Shown: positions 1 to 9,600 of the stretch, piece after piece
How the letters are laid out: each line of letters opens with the position of its first letter
Position numbering within the stretch: the first letter of the stretch is position 1
NCBI RefSeq assembly: GCF_031456835.1
Contig: NZ_JAVDVK010000001.1
Span: forward strand, 2,170,001-2,234,000
Reading direction: 5' to 3'
Source: Leifsonia shinshuensis
GTDB taxonomy: Bacteria > Actinomycetota > Actinomycetes > Actinomycetales > Microbacteriaceae
DNA: 64,000 nt
Translations under genes and position numbers: made by a program
The notes under the pieces: generated by a model
What the model was told of the DNA's origin: nothing
What the model saw: only the letters and a program-made list of their open reading frames with translations
The model's database searches: none

Positions 1-312
1 GGTGCCGGTGACGTGCTGGCCGTCCTCGTCGAGGGCGATCAGGCCGGAGGAGCTCGCGGCCGACGCGGCCAGGTGCTCGATCCACTCGCGGTCGATCGTC
101 GGGGGCCGCGAACCGCTGTAGCGGAAGCGGAGCGGGATGGACGGGTCGATCCAGATCGTGGTGCGGCCGTCGCCGTTCTCCGGCGACTCGCGCCAGCTCA
201 ACGCGAAGGACTCCTTGCGCCGCAGCTTGGAGACGATGACGACCTCGAGGTGCGCCAGCACGCGGTCATCGAACGAGATCTGCGTGCTGCTGTCGTACAT
301 CATGTATCCCAT
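1..312 (-). CDS. DUF7882-family small protein, 3' end cut by window edge
   Basis: The 104 visible codons begin at the ATG at 310-312, six nucleotides after a GGAGG box (319-323). The product starts MGYMMYDSSTQISFDDRVLAHL and continues with VIVSKLRRKESFALSW and TIWIDPSIPLRFRYSG. This matches, from memory, a small protein of about 100-120 residues that is common in Microbacteriaceae (DUF7882) and is often mislabelled 'ATP-dependent DNA ligase'. No ligase catalytic motif is visible, so a ligase role should not be assumed. The C-terminus lies outside the window. Downstream of the neighbouring aldehyde dehydrogenase, but separated from it by a palindromic repeat, so probably an independent unit. 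The function is unknown. Confidence 0.75.
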   Translation of the reverse strand, partial: MGYMMYDSSTQISFDDRVLAHLEVVIVSKLRRKESFALSWRESPENGDGRTTIWIDPSIPLRFRYSGSRPPTIDREWIEHLAASAASSSGLIALDEDGQHVTGT

Positions 313-354
313 CGGGCACCTCCACGAACACCGTAACCCACCCGGCCTCAGCAC

Positions 355-429
355 CCCCACCGTCGAGTACACGAAAACTGCACGGATTCCTCCCGAATCC
401 GTGCAGTTTTCGTGTACTCGACGGTGGGG
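355..429. repeat. Intergenic palindrome, family A copy 1
   Basis: A near-perfect inverted repeat of about 75 bp with a loop of about 5 nt. The outer arm contains GTCGAGTACACGAAAA and its complement. It starts 12 nt after the stop of the minus-strand aldehyde dehydrogenase. The same outer arm recurs at 30441-30514, 37532-37604 and 58583-58655. It is likely to work as a terminator, whatever its origin. Confidence 0.9.
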
Positions 430-441
430 CGGAGCCCCGGG

Positions 442-1809
442 TCACCAGGAGGAGCGGATGAGCTTCTTGTTGACGAACTCGTCGGCGCCGAAGCGGCCGA
501 GCTCGCGGCCCGAGCCGGAGCGCTTCACGCCGCCGAACGGCAGCTCGGCGCCGTCGGCGAGCACCACGTTGACGAACACCATGCCGGCCTCGATGCGGTT
601 CGCGACGCGCTCCGCCTGCTCCTTGTCGGTCGTGTAGAGGTACGACCCCAGGCCGAACGGGGTGTCATTGGCGATGCGAACGGCGTCCTCCTCGTCCTTG
701 GCGCGGAACACCTGCGCGACGGGGCCGAAGAACTCCTCCTTCGAGGCCGGGTTGTCCGGCGTGACGTCGGTGAGCACCGTCGTCTCGAAGAACGCGCCGT
801 TGCGGCCGCCTCCGCGGACCAGCGTCGCGCCGTTCTCGACCGCGCGCTTCACCTGCTCGTCGAGGTTCTCGGCCGCCTTGAGCGACGAGAGCGGGCCGAG
901 CGCCGACTCCTCGCTCGTCGGGTCGCTCGCCTCCACCTCGGACAGCTTGGCGGTGAACTTGTCGAGGAACGGCTGGTACAGCTCGTCGATGACCACGAAG
1001 CGCTTCGCGGCGTTGCAGGACTGCCCGCTGTTGTCGAGGCGCGCATCCACCGCGTTCTGCACCGCCGCATCCAGGTCGTCGGTGGAGAGCAGGATGAACG
1101 GGTCCGAGCCGCCGAGCTCGAGCACGACCTTCTTGAGGTTGCGCCCGGCGATCTCCGCCACCTTGGCACCGGCGCGCTCCGAGCCGGTGAGCGAGACGCC
1201 CTGCACGCGCGGGTCCGCGATCACGGTCTCGATCTGCGGGTGGCTGGCGTAGATGTTGACGTAGGCGCCCTCGGGGAAGCCCGCGTCGAGGAAGATCTGC
1301 TGGATGGCGGCCGCCGACTCCGGGCACTGCTCCGCGTGCTTGAGCAGGATGGTGTTGCCGATCACCAGGTTCGGGCCGGCGAAGCGGGCCACCTGGTAGT
1401 AGGGGAAGTTCCACGGCATGATCCCGAGCAGCACGCCGAGGGCGGAGCGGCGGACCACGGCCGAGCCGTCGCCGTCGAGCAGCTGGATCGGCTCGTCCTT
1501 CAGGAAGTCGTCCGCGTGGTCGGCGTAGTACTCGTAGATGGCGCCGGCGAAGTCGACTTCCGCCAGTGCCTGCTCGACCGGCTTGCCCATCTCGAGCACG
1601 ATGATGTCGGCGAGCTGCTGGCGGCGCTCCACGTGCAGCTCCCCGACCCGGCGGACGAGCGCTGCGCGGTCCTGCACGGTGGTCGATCGCGACCACGTCC
1701 GGAATGCGTCGTCGGCGGCCGCGATCGCGGCCTGCAGGTCGTCGTCGCTGATGGTGTCGAAGGTCTTGACCGTCTCGCCGGTGGCGGGATTGGTCACGGC
1801 GTAGCTCAT
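442..1809 (-). CDS. NAD(P)-dependent aldehyde dehydrogenase, succinate-semialdehyde dehydrogenase type
   Basis: 455 residues, a typical length for soluble ALDH-superfamily enzymes that oxidise an aldehyde to the acid with NAD(P)+. The visible motifs are PWNFPYYQ (Asn134, oxyanion hole), ELGGSDPF (general base Glu231) and GQSCNAAKR (nucleophile Cys265), followed by the EEFFGPV and FGGVKRSGSGRELG blocks. The length and the ELGGSDPF variant fit succinate-semialdehyde dehydrogenases of the Sad/YneI and GabD type, but substrate specificity cannot be read from sequence. The ATG at 1809 is preceded by an AAGAAGAGGAG ribosome-binding site. No GABA transaminase lies nearby. A palindromic repeat follows the stop. 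Divergent from the SDR gene at 2079. Confidence 0.9.
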   Translation of the reverse strand: MSYAVTNPATGETVKTFDTISDDDLQAAIAAADDAFRTWSRSTTVQDRAALVRRVGELHVERRQQLADIIVLEMGKPVEQALAEVDFAGAIYEYYADHADDFLKDEPIQLLDGDGSAVVRRSALGVLLGIMPWNFPYYQVARFAGPNLVIGNTILLKHAEQCPESAAAIQQIFLDAGFPEGAYVNIYASHPQIETVIADPRVQGVSLTGSERAGAKVAEIAGRNLKKVVLELGGSDPFILLSTDDLDAAVQNAVDARLDNSGQSCNAAKRFVVIDELYQPFLDKFTAKLSEVEASDPTSEESALGPLSSLKAAENLDEQVKRAVENGATLVRGGGRNGAFFETTVLTDVTPDNPASKEEFFGPVAQVFRAKDEEDAVRIANDTPFGLGSYLYTTDKEQAERVANRIEAGMVFVNVVLADGAELPFGGVKRSGSGRELGRFGADEFVNKKLIRSSW

Positions 1810-2078
1810 GGCGCTCCTCTTCTTCGCTGAAACGGGTCTGGCCCATCATGACAATACGGCTTCCGAGGCGGCTGTGACTCGCCATCCCGTCCAGCCGGAG
1901 ACCCATCCCTCGACAGCGCGTACACGTTTCCGGATGTTCGCCCGCGATCCCCTGCGAGCCTTCGCACGAACGATTCCCTTTGCGCGAGCCCAGCGTTCAA
2001 TGGGCGGCATCAGCGCGGCGCCGGAACGGCGTGAGAACGGCGTCGCGGCGTCGAACGCGTCGAGCGAAGGAGGACCCG

Positions 2079-2846
2079 GTGGAGCTCAGCGGCAAGAGCG
2101 TGGTCGTCACGGGCGGCAACAGCGGGATCGGGGCAGCGATCGTCCGCTCCCTCGCGGCAGCCGGTGCGGCCGTGGTGATCGACTACGTCGCCCATCCCGA
2201 GGACACTGCGGACCTCGTCAAGGAGGTGACCGCCGGTGGAGGCCGGGCGATCGGCGTCGAAGCGGACGCGTCGACCACGGCGGGCATCGACAAGCTCATC
2301 CAGACCGCCGTCGACGAGTTCGGCCGGCTCGACGCCTACGTCAACAACGCCGGCGTCGAGAAGCGGCACAGCCTCCTGGAGGTCGACGAGAAGACTTTCC
2401 ACGAGGTCATGACGATCAACCTCAAGAGCGCCGTCTTCGGCACGCAGCGCGCCGCGCAACGGTTCATCGCCCAGGGCGGCGGAGGCGTCGTGGTCAACGT
2501 GTCCTCGGTGCACGAGGACTGGCCGATGCCCGGCAACCTCAGCTACTGCGTCTCGAAGGGCGGGATGCGGATGCTGACCCGGACCGCCGGCGTGGAGCTG
2601 GGGCCGCAGGGAGTCCGCGTCGTGAGCGTCGCGCCCGGCGCGGTGAACACCCCGATCAACGCCGCCACCATGAAGGACGACTCGCTGCGGCAGAGGCTGG
2701 AGAACAGCATCCCGCTGCGCGAGGTCGCCGAGCCCTCGCAGATCGGCGACGTCGTCGCGTTCGTCGTCTCGGACGCCGCAAAGTACATGACGGCCACGAC
2801 CGTCTTCGTCGACGGCGGCATCATGCACGGCAGCGTGGGACTGTGA
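2079..2846 (+). CDS. Short-chain dehydrogenase/reductase (glucose 1-dehydrogenase-like)
   Basis: A 255-residue classical SDR. The GTG at 2079 is chosen because a GAAGGAGG box lies just upstream and it gives the family's usual N-terminus; longer in-frame starts would add non-conserved sequence. The Rossmann motif TGGNSGIG is at residues 11-18, NNAG at 89-92, the catalytic Ser near 143, Tyr156 and Lys160 (YxxxK), and the PGAVNTP turn follows. Such enzymes use NAD(P)H on alcohols, sugars or ketones, and the substrate is not deducible. It is followed after 17 nt by the NDH-2-like flavoprotein and then by the pyruvate-oxidase-like gene, so the three may form one redox operon. Confidence 0.9.
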   Translation: MELSGKSVVVTGGNSGIGAAIVRSLAAAGAAVVIDYVAHPEDTADLVKEVTAGGGRAIGVEADASTTAGIDKLIQTAVDEFGRLDAYVNNAGVEKRHSLLEVDEKTFHEVMTINLKSAVFGTQRAAQRFIAQGGGGVVVNVSSVHEDWPMPGNLSYCVSKGGMRMLTRTAGVELGPQGVRVVSVAPGAVNTPINAATMKDDSLRQRLENSIPLREVAEPSQIGDVVAFVVSDAAKYMTATTVFVDGGIMHGSVGL

Positions 2847-2863
2847 TCGCGAGGGAGTGACCG

Positions 2864-4195
2864 ATGACCGAGCCGCACATCCTCATCCTCGGAGCCGGCT
2901 TCGCCGGTTTCACGCTGGCCAGGGACCTGCGCCGGGATGCCGCGGCGCACCGGCTCCGCCTGACCGTCGTCGAGCCGCAGCCGTACCTGACCTACAAGCC
3001 GCTGCTGCCCGAGGTCGCGGGCGGCGAGACGCAGGCGCGCGACAGCGTCGTCCCGATCCGCCGGCCGCTCCGCCACGCGGACGTCGTCTCCGGCACGGTC
3101 GAGTCGGTCGACCCGGACGCGAAGCTGGCCGTCGTGCGCGCGCTCGACGGCACGCAACGCTCCCTCTCCTACGACCACATCGTGTTCGCCCTCGGCGCGG
3201 TCACGAAGACGTTGCCCATCCCGGGCCTCGAGGAGAACGCCATCGGATTCTCGAGCGTCGAGGAGGCGTCGTTCCTGCGCGACCACGTGCTGGAGCGCAT
3301 CCGCTTCGCCGCCGCGACGACCGACCGCGCGGAACGGCAGCGCGCCCTGACCTTCGTCTTCGTCGGGGGCGGGTACACCGGCGTCGAGGCGATCGCCGAG
3401 CTGCAGCGCCTCGCGACGGCGGAGCTGGAGCGGTACCGCGAGCTCGACGGCGAGCGGATGAGCTGGCTGCTGATCGAGGCCGCCGGCCGCATCGCCGCCG
3501 AGCTGACCGAGCCGCTGTCCGCCTGGACGCTGCGGCTGCTGCGCCGCCGCGGCATCCGCGTCCTCCTCCGCACCGAGGTGACGACGTGCGAGGGCGGCGA
3601 CGTCGTGCTCAGCAACGGGGAGACGCACCCCTCGGACACCATCGTCTGGGTGGCCGGCGTCACGCCGAACCCGGTGCTCGAGCGAGCCGGCGTGCCGCTG
3701 GGGAAGAAGGGTCACGTGCAGTGCGCCGCGACCATGCAGGCGGTCCGCGACGACGGATCGGTGGTCGACGGTGTGTGGGCGCTCGGCGACGACGCGCAGG
3801 TCCCCGACCTCACCGCAGAGCACCAGCCGGCGTATTACGCGCCGAACGCGCAGAACGCGATCCGGCAGGCGCGGGTGCTGGCCGACAACCTCCGCCGCGC
3901 GCTCGACGGGCGCGGTCCCGTCGAGTACCGGCACCGCTCGCTCGGCACGCTGGCCAGCTACGGCGGGATGCGCGGGGCCGCGGTGCTCCGCGGCGTGCCG
4001 TTGCGCGGACTGCCGGCCTGGGCGGTCGACAAGGTGTACCACGCGATCGCGCTGCCGAGCCTGAGCCGCCGGTTCCGGCTGGTGCTCGGGTGGATCGGCA
4101 ACGGGCTGACGCCGCGTGACGACGCCCCGGTCAGCGCCTTCCCCGAGCCGCGGCAGCGCTTCCGGGAGGCGGCCGAGGAGCAGTCGAAGAAGTGA
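2864..4195 (+). CDS. NAD(P)/FAD-dependent oxidoreductase, type II NADH dehydrogenase-like
   Basis: 443 residues with two dinucleotide-binding folds: GAGFAGFTLARDL near residue 10 for FAD and FVGGGYTGVEAIAEL near residue 168 for NAD(P)H. It also carries the PEVAGGETQ segment and a C-terminal GDDAQVPD flavin motif, then ASYGGMRG. This is the plan of non-proton-pumping NDH-2 enzymes, which pass electrons from NADH to quinone at the inner membrane face. The C-terminal 80 residues are amphipathic rather than clearly transmembrane. The ATG at 2864 follows a GAGGGAG box. It lies between an SDR and a predicted quinone-linked pyruvate oxidase, which suggests a shared role in feeding reducing equivalents to the respiratory chain. 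Confidence 0.85.
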   Translation: MTEPHILILGAGFAGFTLARDLRRDAAAHRLRLTVVEPQPYLTYKPLLPEVAGGETQARDSVVPIRRPLRHADVVSGTVESVDPDAKLAVVRALDGTQRSLSYDHIVFALGAVTKTLPIPGLEENAIGFSSVEEASFLRDHVLERIRFAAATTDRAERQRALTFVFVGGGYTGVEAIAELQRLATAELERYRELDGERMSWLLIEAAGRIAAELTEPLSAWTLRLLRRRGIRVLLRTEVTTCEGGDVVLSNGETHPSDTIVWVAGVTPNPVLERAGVPLGKKGHVQCAATMQAVRDDGSVVDGVWALGDDAQVPDLTAEHQPAYYAPNAQNAIRQARVLADNLRRALDGRGPVEYRHRSLGTLASYGGMRGAAVLRGVPLRGLPAWAVDKVYHAIALPSLSRRFRLVLGWIGNGLTPRDDAPVSAFPEPRQRFREAAEEQSKK

Positions 4196-4272
4196 GCCGC
4201 TCCCGTGGCCGTTGACGGGGCGGCGCGGAAGCGTTGGATGGCGGAGGACACGAAAGACGTGGAGGAGACAGC

Positions 4273-6111
4273 ATGGCGACGGTGAGCGAGTTCGTGATCG
4301 AGCGGATCCGGGAGTGGGGCGTCCGGCGCGTCTTCGGGTACCCCGGGGACGGCATCGGGGAGTTCGACGGTGCGCTCGGCAAGGCCGAGCGGGCCGGAGA
4401 GGGCCTCGAGTACATCCGGCCGACGCACGAGGAGATCGCCGCCTTCATGGCGACGGCGCACGCGAAGTTCACCGGCGAGGTGGGGGTGTGCATCGCCACG
4501 TCGAGCCCGGGCGGCTTCCACCTGATCAACGGCCTCTACGACGCCAAGATGGACAACCAGCCGGTGGTCGCGATCGTGGGGCAGCAGGGGCTCGACTCGC
4601 TGGGGACCTTCAACCAGCAGGAGAGCCACCTCGAGCGGACGTTCTCCGACGTCGCGGCGTACGTGCAGACGATCGTGTCGCCCGCGCAGGCCCAGGCCGT
4701 CGTCGACACGGCGTTCCGGACCGCGATCACCCGGCTGCAGCCGTGCGTGATCATCCTGCCGCACGACGTGCAGGGCCAGAAGATGGTGGAACCGGGCCCG
4801 GAGATGTGGCAGTCGCGGTCCAGCGCGGTCGCGCCGTCCATCCGCATCGCCCCGCCGCTCGAGCAGCTGCAGGCGGCCGCGGACGTCATCAACGCCGGCG
4901 AGCGCGTCACGTTCCTGGTCGGCGCGGGCGCGAACGGCGCGACGGCCGAGGTGCTGGAGGCGGCCGAGCTCGCCGGCGCCGGCGTCATCACCAGCCTGCG
5001 GGGCAAGCAGGTGGTGCCGTCCGATGTCCCGTTCCACACGCAGCAGCTCGGGCTCCTCGGCTCGCGAGCGAGCTACCAGCAGATGAAGGACTGCGACACC
5101 CTCGTGCTCCTCGGCACGAACTACCCCTACGGGCAGTTCCTGCCCGCGACCGGGCAGGCGCGCGCCGTGCAGATCGACCTGCGCCCGGAGCAGCTCGGGA
5201 TGCGCTACCCGACCGAGGTCAGCATCTGGGCCGACGTGAAGGCCACGCTGGACGGCCTCCTGCCCCTGCTGACCCGCAAGGAGGACCGCTCCTGGCAGGA
5301 GAAGGTCATCGCCGACATGGCCAAGTGGGACGACGAGCTGACGGCGCAGGCGGAGCAGACGTACGACGACGGCGTCAATCCGCGCCGCGTCTACCAGGAG
5401 CTGAACAAGCGCCTCCCGGCCGGTGCGATCGTCACCGCCGACGCGGGCACGACCGCCGACTGGTACGGCCACTACATCCGGTTGCACGACGGGATGCTCG
5501 GGGATCTCTCCGGACGGCTCGCCAGCATGCTGGCGGCCATGCCGTACGCCGAGGCCGCCAAGTTCGCGTTCCCCGACCGCGCCGTGGTGTGCACGATCGG
5601 CGACGGCGCGTTCCAGATGCTCGGGATGAACGAGCTCATCACCATCAAGAAGTACCTGTCGCGCTGGTCGGACCCGACCTTCATCGTGCTCGTGCTCCAC
5701 AACGACGACCTGACCCAGGTCTCCTGGGAGATGCGGACGGAGGACGGCAACCCGGTGTGGTCGACGTCGCAGGACGTCGAGTCGGTGGACTACGCCGGGT
5801 GGGCACGACTGCTGGGCTTCAACGGCATCACGGTCACCGAGGACGACGACGTGGCGGCGGCGTGGGATGCGGCATTCGCGCATCGGGGAGTCACGCTGAT
5901 CGACGCGCACACCAGCAAGAACGTCCCGCCCCTTCCGCCGCACATCACGTTCGAGTTCGCCAAGAACACGGCGAAGGCGCTGCTCAGCGGCGACCCCGAG
6001 GGCTTCGGCGCCATCAAGGACTCGGCCACGTCGCTGGTCACGGAGGGGGTGGAGCGGGTCAAGGGCGCCCTGCGGCGGGACGACCGCGACCACGGCGACG
6101 ACGGCAGCTGA
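4273..6111 (+). CDS. Thiamine-pyrophosphate enzyme, pyruvate oxidase / pyruvate:quinone oxidoreductase-like
   Basis: 612 residues starting at the ATG at 4273 after a GGAGGAGA box; an upstream in-frame ATG at 4234 is less likely. The N-terminal PYR domain has the activating glutamate in RPTHEEIAAF (Glu53). The central domain follows, and the C-terminal PP domain carries the ThDP/Mg motif that begins GDGAFQMLGMNEL and ends at LHNDD. This three-domain plan is shared by PoxB-type pyruvate oxidases, acetolactate synthases and related decarboxylases. Residue-level features favour pyruvate oxidase-like enzymes, and the neighbouring NDH-2-like gene supports a respiratory role. The extreme C-terminus is charged (RRDDRDHGDDGS). 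Acetate formation from pyruvate is the best guess but not proven. Confidence 0.8.
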   Translation: MATVSEFVIERIREWGVRRVFGYPGDGIGEFDGALGKAERAGEGLEYIRPTHEEIAAFMATAHAKFTGEVGVCIATSSPGGFHLINGLYDAKMDNQPVVAIVGQQGLDSLGTFNQQESHLERTFSDVAAYVQTIVSPAQAQAVVDTAFRTAITRLQPCVIILPHDVQGQKMVEPGPEMWQSRSSAVAPSIRIAPPLEQLQAAADVINAGERVTFLVGAGANGATAEVLEAAELAGAGVITSLRGKQVVPSDVPFHTQQLGLLGSRASYQQMKDCDTLVLLGTNYPYGQFLPATGQARAVQIDLRPEQLGMRYPTEVSIWADVKATLDGLLPLLTRKEDRSWQEKVIADMAKWDDELTAQAEQTYDDGVNPRRVYQELNKRLPAGAIVTADAGTTADWYGHYIRLHDGMLGDLSGRLASMLAAMPYAEAAKFAFPDRAVVCTIGDGAFQMLGMNELITIKKYLSRWSDPTFIVLVLHNDDLTQVSWEMRTEDGNPVWSTSQDVESVDYAGWARLLGFNGITVTEDDDVAAAWDAAFAHRGVTLIDAHTSKNVPPLPPHITFEFAKNTAKALLSGDPEGFGAIKDSATSLVTEGVERVKGALRRDDRDHGDDGS

Positions 6112-6135
6112 ACGGGAGGCGCGGCTGCGCGGCCT

Positions 6136-6161
6136 CGCCGGGAGCATCGCGCATCCCGGCG
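6136..6161 (+). terminator. Candidate hairpin after the ThDP enzyme gene
   Basis: An 8-bp stem (CGCCGGGA / TCCCGGCG) with a 10-nt loop, 25 nt after the stop. No T-run follows, so intrinsic termination is uncertain. It separates the redox genes from the MarR gene. Confidence 0.4.
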
Positions 6162-6197
6162 GTCCGCGTGGCGCGCGTTCACGGTAGAAATGGAGTC

Positions 6198-6692
6198 GTG
6201 AGCGACGAGGAATCGATCGAGTCCGCCCTGCGCGCGGCAGATGTGCTGATGCACGTGGCAGCGCAGTCGGTGATGGAGGTCGACCACATCGTCACGTCGC
6301 CGCAGTTGCGTGTTCTGGTGTTCATCGCGACCCGCGGTCCGCAGAACCCGGGGGACGTGGCCGTCGAGCTGGGCGTCCACGCCTCGAACGCGACGCGCAC
6401 CAGCGAGAAGCTCGTCCGCCTCGGCCTCATCGAACGGCGGGAGGATCCGTCGGACCGCCGCTACGTGCGGCTCAGCCTCACGCACGAGGGCGAGCGCCTG
6501 GTGCAACGCGTGATCGCCCACCGCCGCAACGCCGTCGCGGAAGTCCTCGCCGCGATGCCGCCGGAGGAGCGCGAGGCTGCGTCACGCGCGTTCGCCGCCT
6601 TCGCCGGCGCCGCGGGCGTCGCGCCCTTCGAGGACGGCCGGTTCACCCTCGTGCAACCAGGAGCGGCGGGGCTGTCGGCGCCGTCAGCCTGA
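6198..6692 (+). CDS. MarR-family transcriptional regulator
   Basis: 164 residues from the GTG at 6198. A winged helix-turn-helix is evident: the recognition-helix region reads VELGVHASNATRTSEKLVRLGLI and the wing reads RREDPSDRRYVRLSLTHEG, with the D-x-R-D/S-x-R wing signature typical of MarR proteins. Flanking helices at both ends would dimerise. The sequence AGAAAT lies six nucleotides before the GTG, a layout seen at other starts in this window and consistent with a leaderless transcript. MarR regulators usually sense small phenolic or oxidative ligands and repress neighbours, so the upstream redox operon is a candidate target. The stop overlaps the convergent essC stop region by 9 bp. Confidence 0.88.
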   Translation: MSDEESIESALRAADVLMHVAAQSVMEVDHIVTSPQLRVLVFIATRGPQNPGDVAVELGVHASNATRTSEKLVRLGLIERREDPSDRRYVRLSLTHEGERLVQRVIAHRRNAVAEVLAAMPPEEREAASRAFAAFAGAAGVAPFEDGRFTLVQPGAAGLSAPSA

Positions 6693-9600
6693 CGGCAGCT
6701 TGACCTTGTCGTAGGCCGATCCTCCTCTGCTCACGAGGTGAACCTGGTCGGAGTGCAGGTCCGGTTCCGTCGAGAGGCCCCCGGTCCTGATCAGCGGGCT
6801 CTCATACGCCCTTGCTCCGATGAGACCTCCGAACTTCAGTTCCCTGAGGCCCTTGGGCACCGGATCGAACGACTTCGCGATGTAGGCGTGGGGCGAGAAG
6901 ATCACGACATCCAGCCCGGCCCTGCTCGCCGGTCTCAGGCTCGAGACGAACACGTCCGGTGTGATCCTCGTCGTTTGGACGAAGTGCGCCAGGTCGGCGA
7001 TCACCAGCACCTGGGAGTCGCCCCGCTGCCGGCTCCCGCCGAGGTGCAGGTATTCGGTGAGCAGAGCGGCGTCGAGAGCGGCATCCTCCGGCTTGTCGTG
7101 CCAGGTCACGCTTCCCACATCGTGCACGAGCTCGGCCAGGTCTTCGAAGCGCTGGCCGTGGTCGGCGAGCACGGTTCGAGCGCCGGTCGCGGCGAGCGCG
7201 TGCAGCAGCGTCCTCTGGAGGATCACCTCCTGATCCTCATCGGAGGCCGCACAGAGGAAGAACGGTTGGGCGCCGCGAACGAGTCCGACGACGTCCGTCG
7301 TCTGGCATGACATGGCCAGAGGCAGGTCCCCACGCGCGGTCCAGCCGGCGACCTGCGGCAGGGCGCCGAAGTCGGTCAGGGGCAGCTCGTCGGGAACCAT
7401 CGGGATCCGCGCCGGTCGCTCGCCTGTCCACTCGGCGTCCCGCCGCGCGACCTCCCGGTCGAGAGCATCCAGCACCTCGGTGTCGTTCCCGCCCTCCGCC
7501 GGCAGGTAGAACTGGATGGCGGTCGGCGCCTCCAGCAGCAGCTGCCCCCGACCGAGGATCTCCGCCTGCACGACGCGCTCCCGGCCGAACAACGCGGCGA
7601 CGTCGGCCTCGTCGTTGAGATAGAGCGCCATCTTCGCGGGGATGTTGCTGCTCATGTTCATCCGGAGGGAGTTCGCGCGGTTCGCCGTCATGACGAGGTG
7701 GACGCCGAGTGCGGCCCCTTCACGCAGGAGCTGGATCAGCTGTGCGTCGATCGAATCCTTGCGCTTGTCCTGTGCGATCGCGTCGTAGCCGTCGAGGACG
7801 GTGACGACGACCGGCAGCTCCTCCCCCGTCTTGGCGGCGAACTGGGCGGCGTTGGCCACGCCCGCCGTCCGGAGCTGCCGCTTGCGCTCGCAGAGCACCC
7901 GGCCGATCCGGTCCAGCGCCTTCCGCAGCTTCTCGTGCTCCTCGAGCGTCACCAGATCGGCGACGTGCGGCAAGCGGTGCAGCGGCAGGAGACCGTTGTT
8001 GCCGAAGTCCAGAAGGGTGAACTGCACCTGCAGCGGGCTCCGCTGGCGCGCCAGGTTCATCACGAGCGTCTGCAGCACCGTGGACGCACCAAAGCCGGGA
8101 CTTCCGAAGACGGCCAGATGCGATGCCTCTTCGAGGGCGAAGACGTAGGTCTCCTGCGACTGCCGGCGCGGGATGTCCAGCCGACCCAGGGGCACCCCGG
8201 GCCCTTCGCCTACAGCTGGCGTCGTCAGCCGGCCATCCAACGGCGGCAACCACGGCCTATCCGGCAGAACGGCCCGGGCCCCCTGTGCCACCTCCGCGAG
8301 GTGAGCGACGACCGCCCTCAGCTCGCTGACGCGATCACCACGCGCCTCCCGGACGGCTTCTTCGCCCGAGAGGTCGCGCGTCCACAGGTCGTACTGCCCG
8401 ACGTCGTTGACCCGGTAGATGCGTTCGTCCACCCCGCTCGTGTCCGCCGAGCCGGGATCGTAGGCAGCCCCCGACCACGCGGACTGGAAGAGCTCGTAGA
8501 TCTCGTTGTTGCCCACCTGCAGGTAGGCCCGGCCCGGCTCGACGATGCCGGCCGCATCCGGCGTCTTGATGATCTCGTTCGAGTCGGACACGTCGGCGAC
8601 CTTCAGCGCCAGCTTGAAGCGGCTGTTCGACCAGATCTGGTCGTTCACCACTCCGCTCGGCTTCTGGGTGGCCAGGATCAGGTGAACGCCGAGCGATCGC
8701 CCGATCCGCGCGGTCGAGACGAGCTCCTCCATGAACTCCGGTTGGTTGGCCTTCAGCTCCGCGAACTCGTCGGAGATCAGGAACAGATGCGGGAGGGGTC
8801 TCGCCGGGTAGTTCTTCCTCTCGATCGGATCGCCCTCCTGCCGACCGAGCTTGTAGAGCCGCGTGTACCCGTTGATGTGGTTCACGCCGTACTCGCCGAA
8901 CAGCCGCTGCCGCTTCTGAAGTTCGGCGCGGATGGACGCGAGAGCCCGCGCCGAAGCGGCGCCGTCGAGATTGGTGATGGATCCCAGCAGATGAGGCAGG
9001 CCGGCGAACAGGTTGGCCATTCCGCCGCCCTTGAAGTCGATCGGCAGGAAGCCCACATCCTCCGGGCCGAAGTTGACCGCGAGCGACAGGATGTACGACT
9101 GCACGATCTCCGATTTGCCCGAGCCCGTCGTTCCCGCGACGAGACCGTGCGGGCCGTGGGCCCGTTCGTGGAGGTTGAGTTCGACGAGGTCGTCCTTTCC
9201 CCGCAATCCGAGCGGAACGGCGAGCGTCTTCGAGGTGTCCGCCTCGGACCAGCGCCGACCCACCTCGAGGTGCTCGACCTCTTCGACCTGGTACATCTCG
9301 AGGAAGCTCACAGCGGTGGGGACCGCGTTCTTCTCGACCTCCACGTGCGTCAGGTTCGACAGGCGCCGAAGCGCCCGCTCCAACCCTCGCGGTCTCGCAT
9401 ATGGCACGAAACCCCGCGCCACATGGACGCGCCCGTCGTTGACGAGTGTGCCGGCGGTGCGGTTCCGGTACTCGATGAGCGCGGTCACGGTCTCCGGCAG
9501 CATGGTGCGGTCCTCGGTGCACCAGATGACGGTCACCCCCAGCTTGCTCATGTCCTCCGCCAGGTACTCGTTGATCCCGTGTCCGGCGAGATGGGTGTCG

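Noticed and set aside
1..312. ATP-dependent DNA ligase
   Set aside because: Length and sequence match the small DUF7882 family; no nucleotidyl-transferase KxDG motif is visible.
412..1830. A 472-codon plus-strand frame opposite the aldehyde dehydrogenase gene
   Set aside because: A GC-rich antisense shadow: the minus-strand product has complete ALDH motifs, while this frame encodes low-complexity Arg/Val/Leu/Asp sequence with no family signature.
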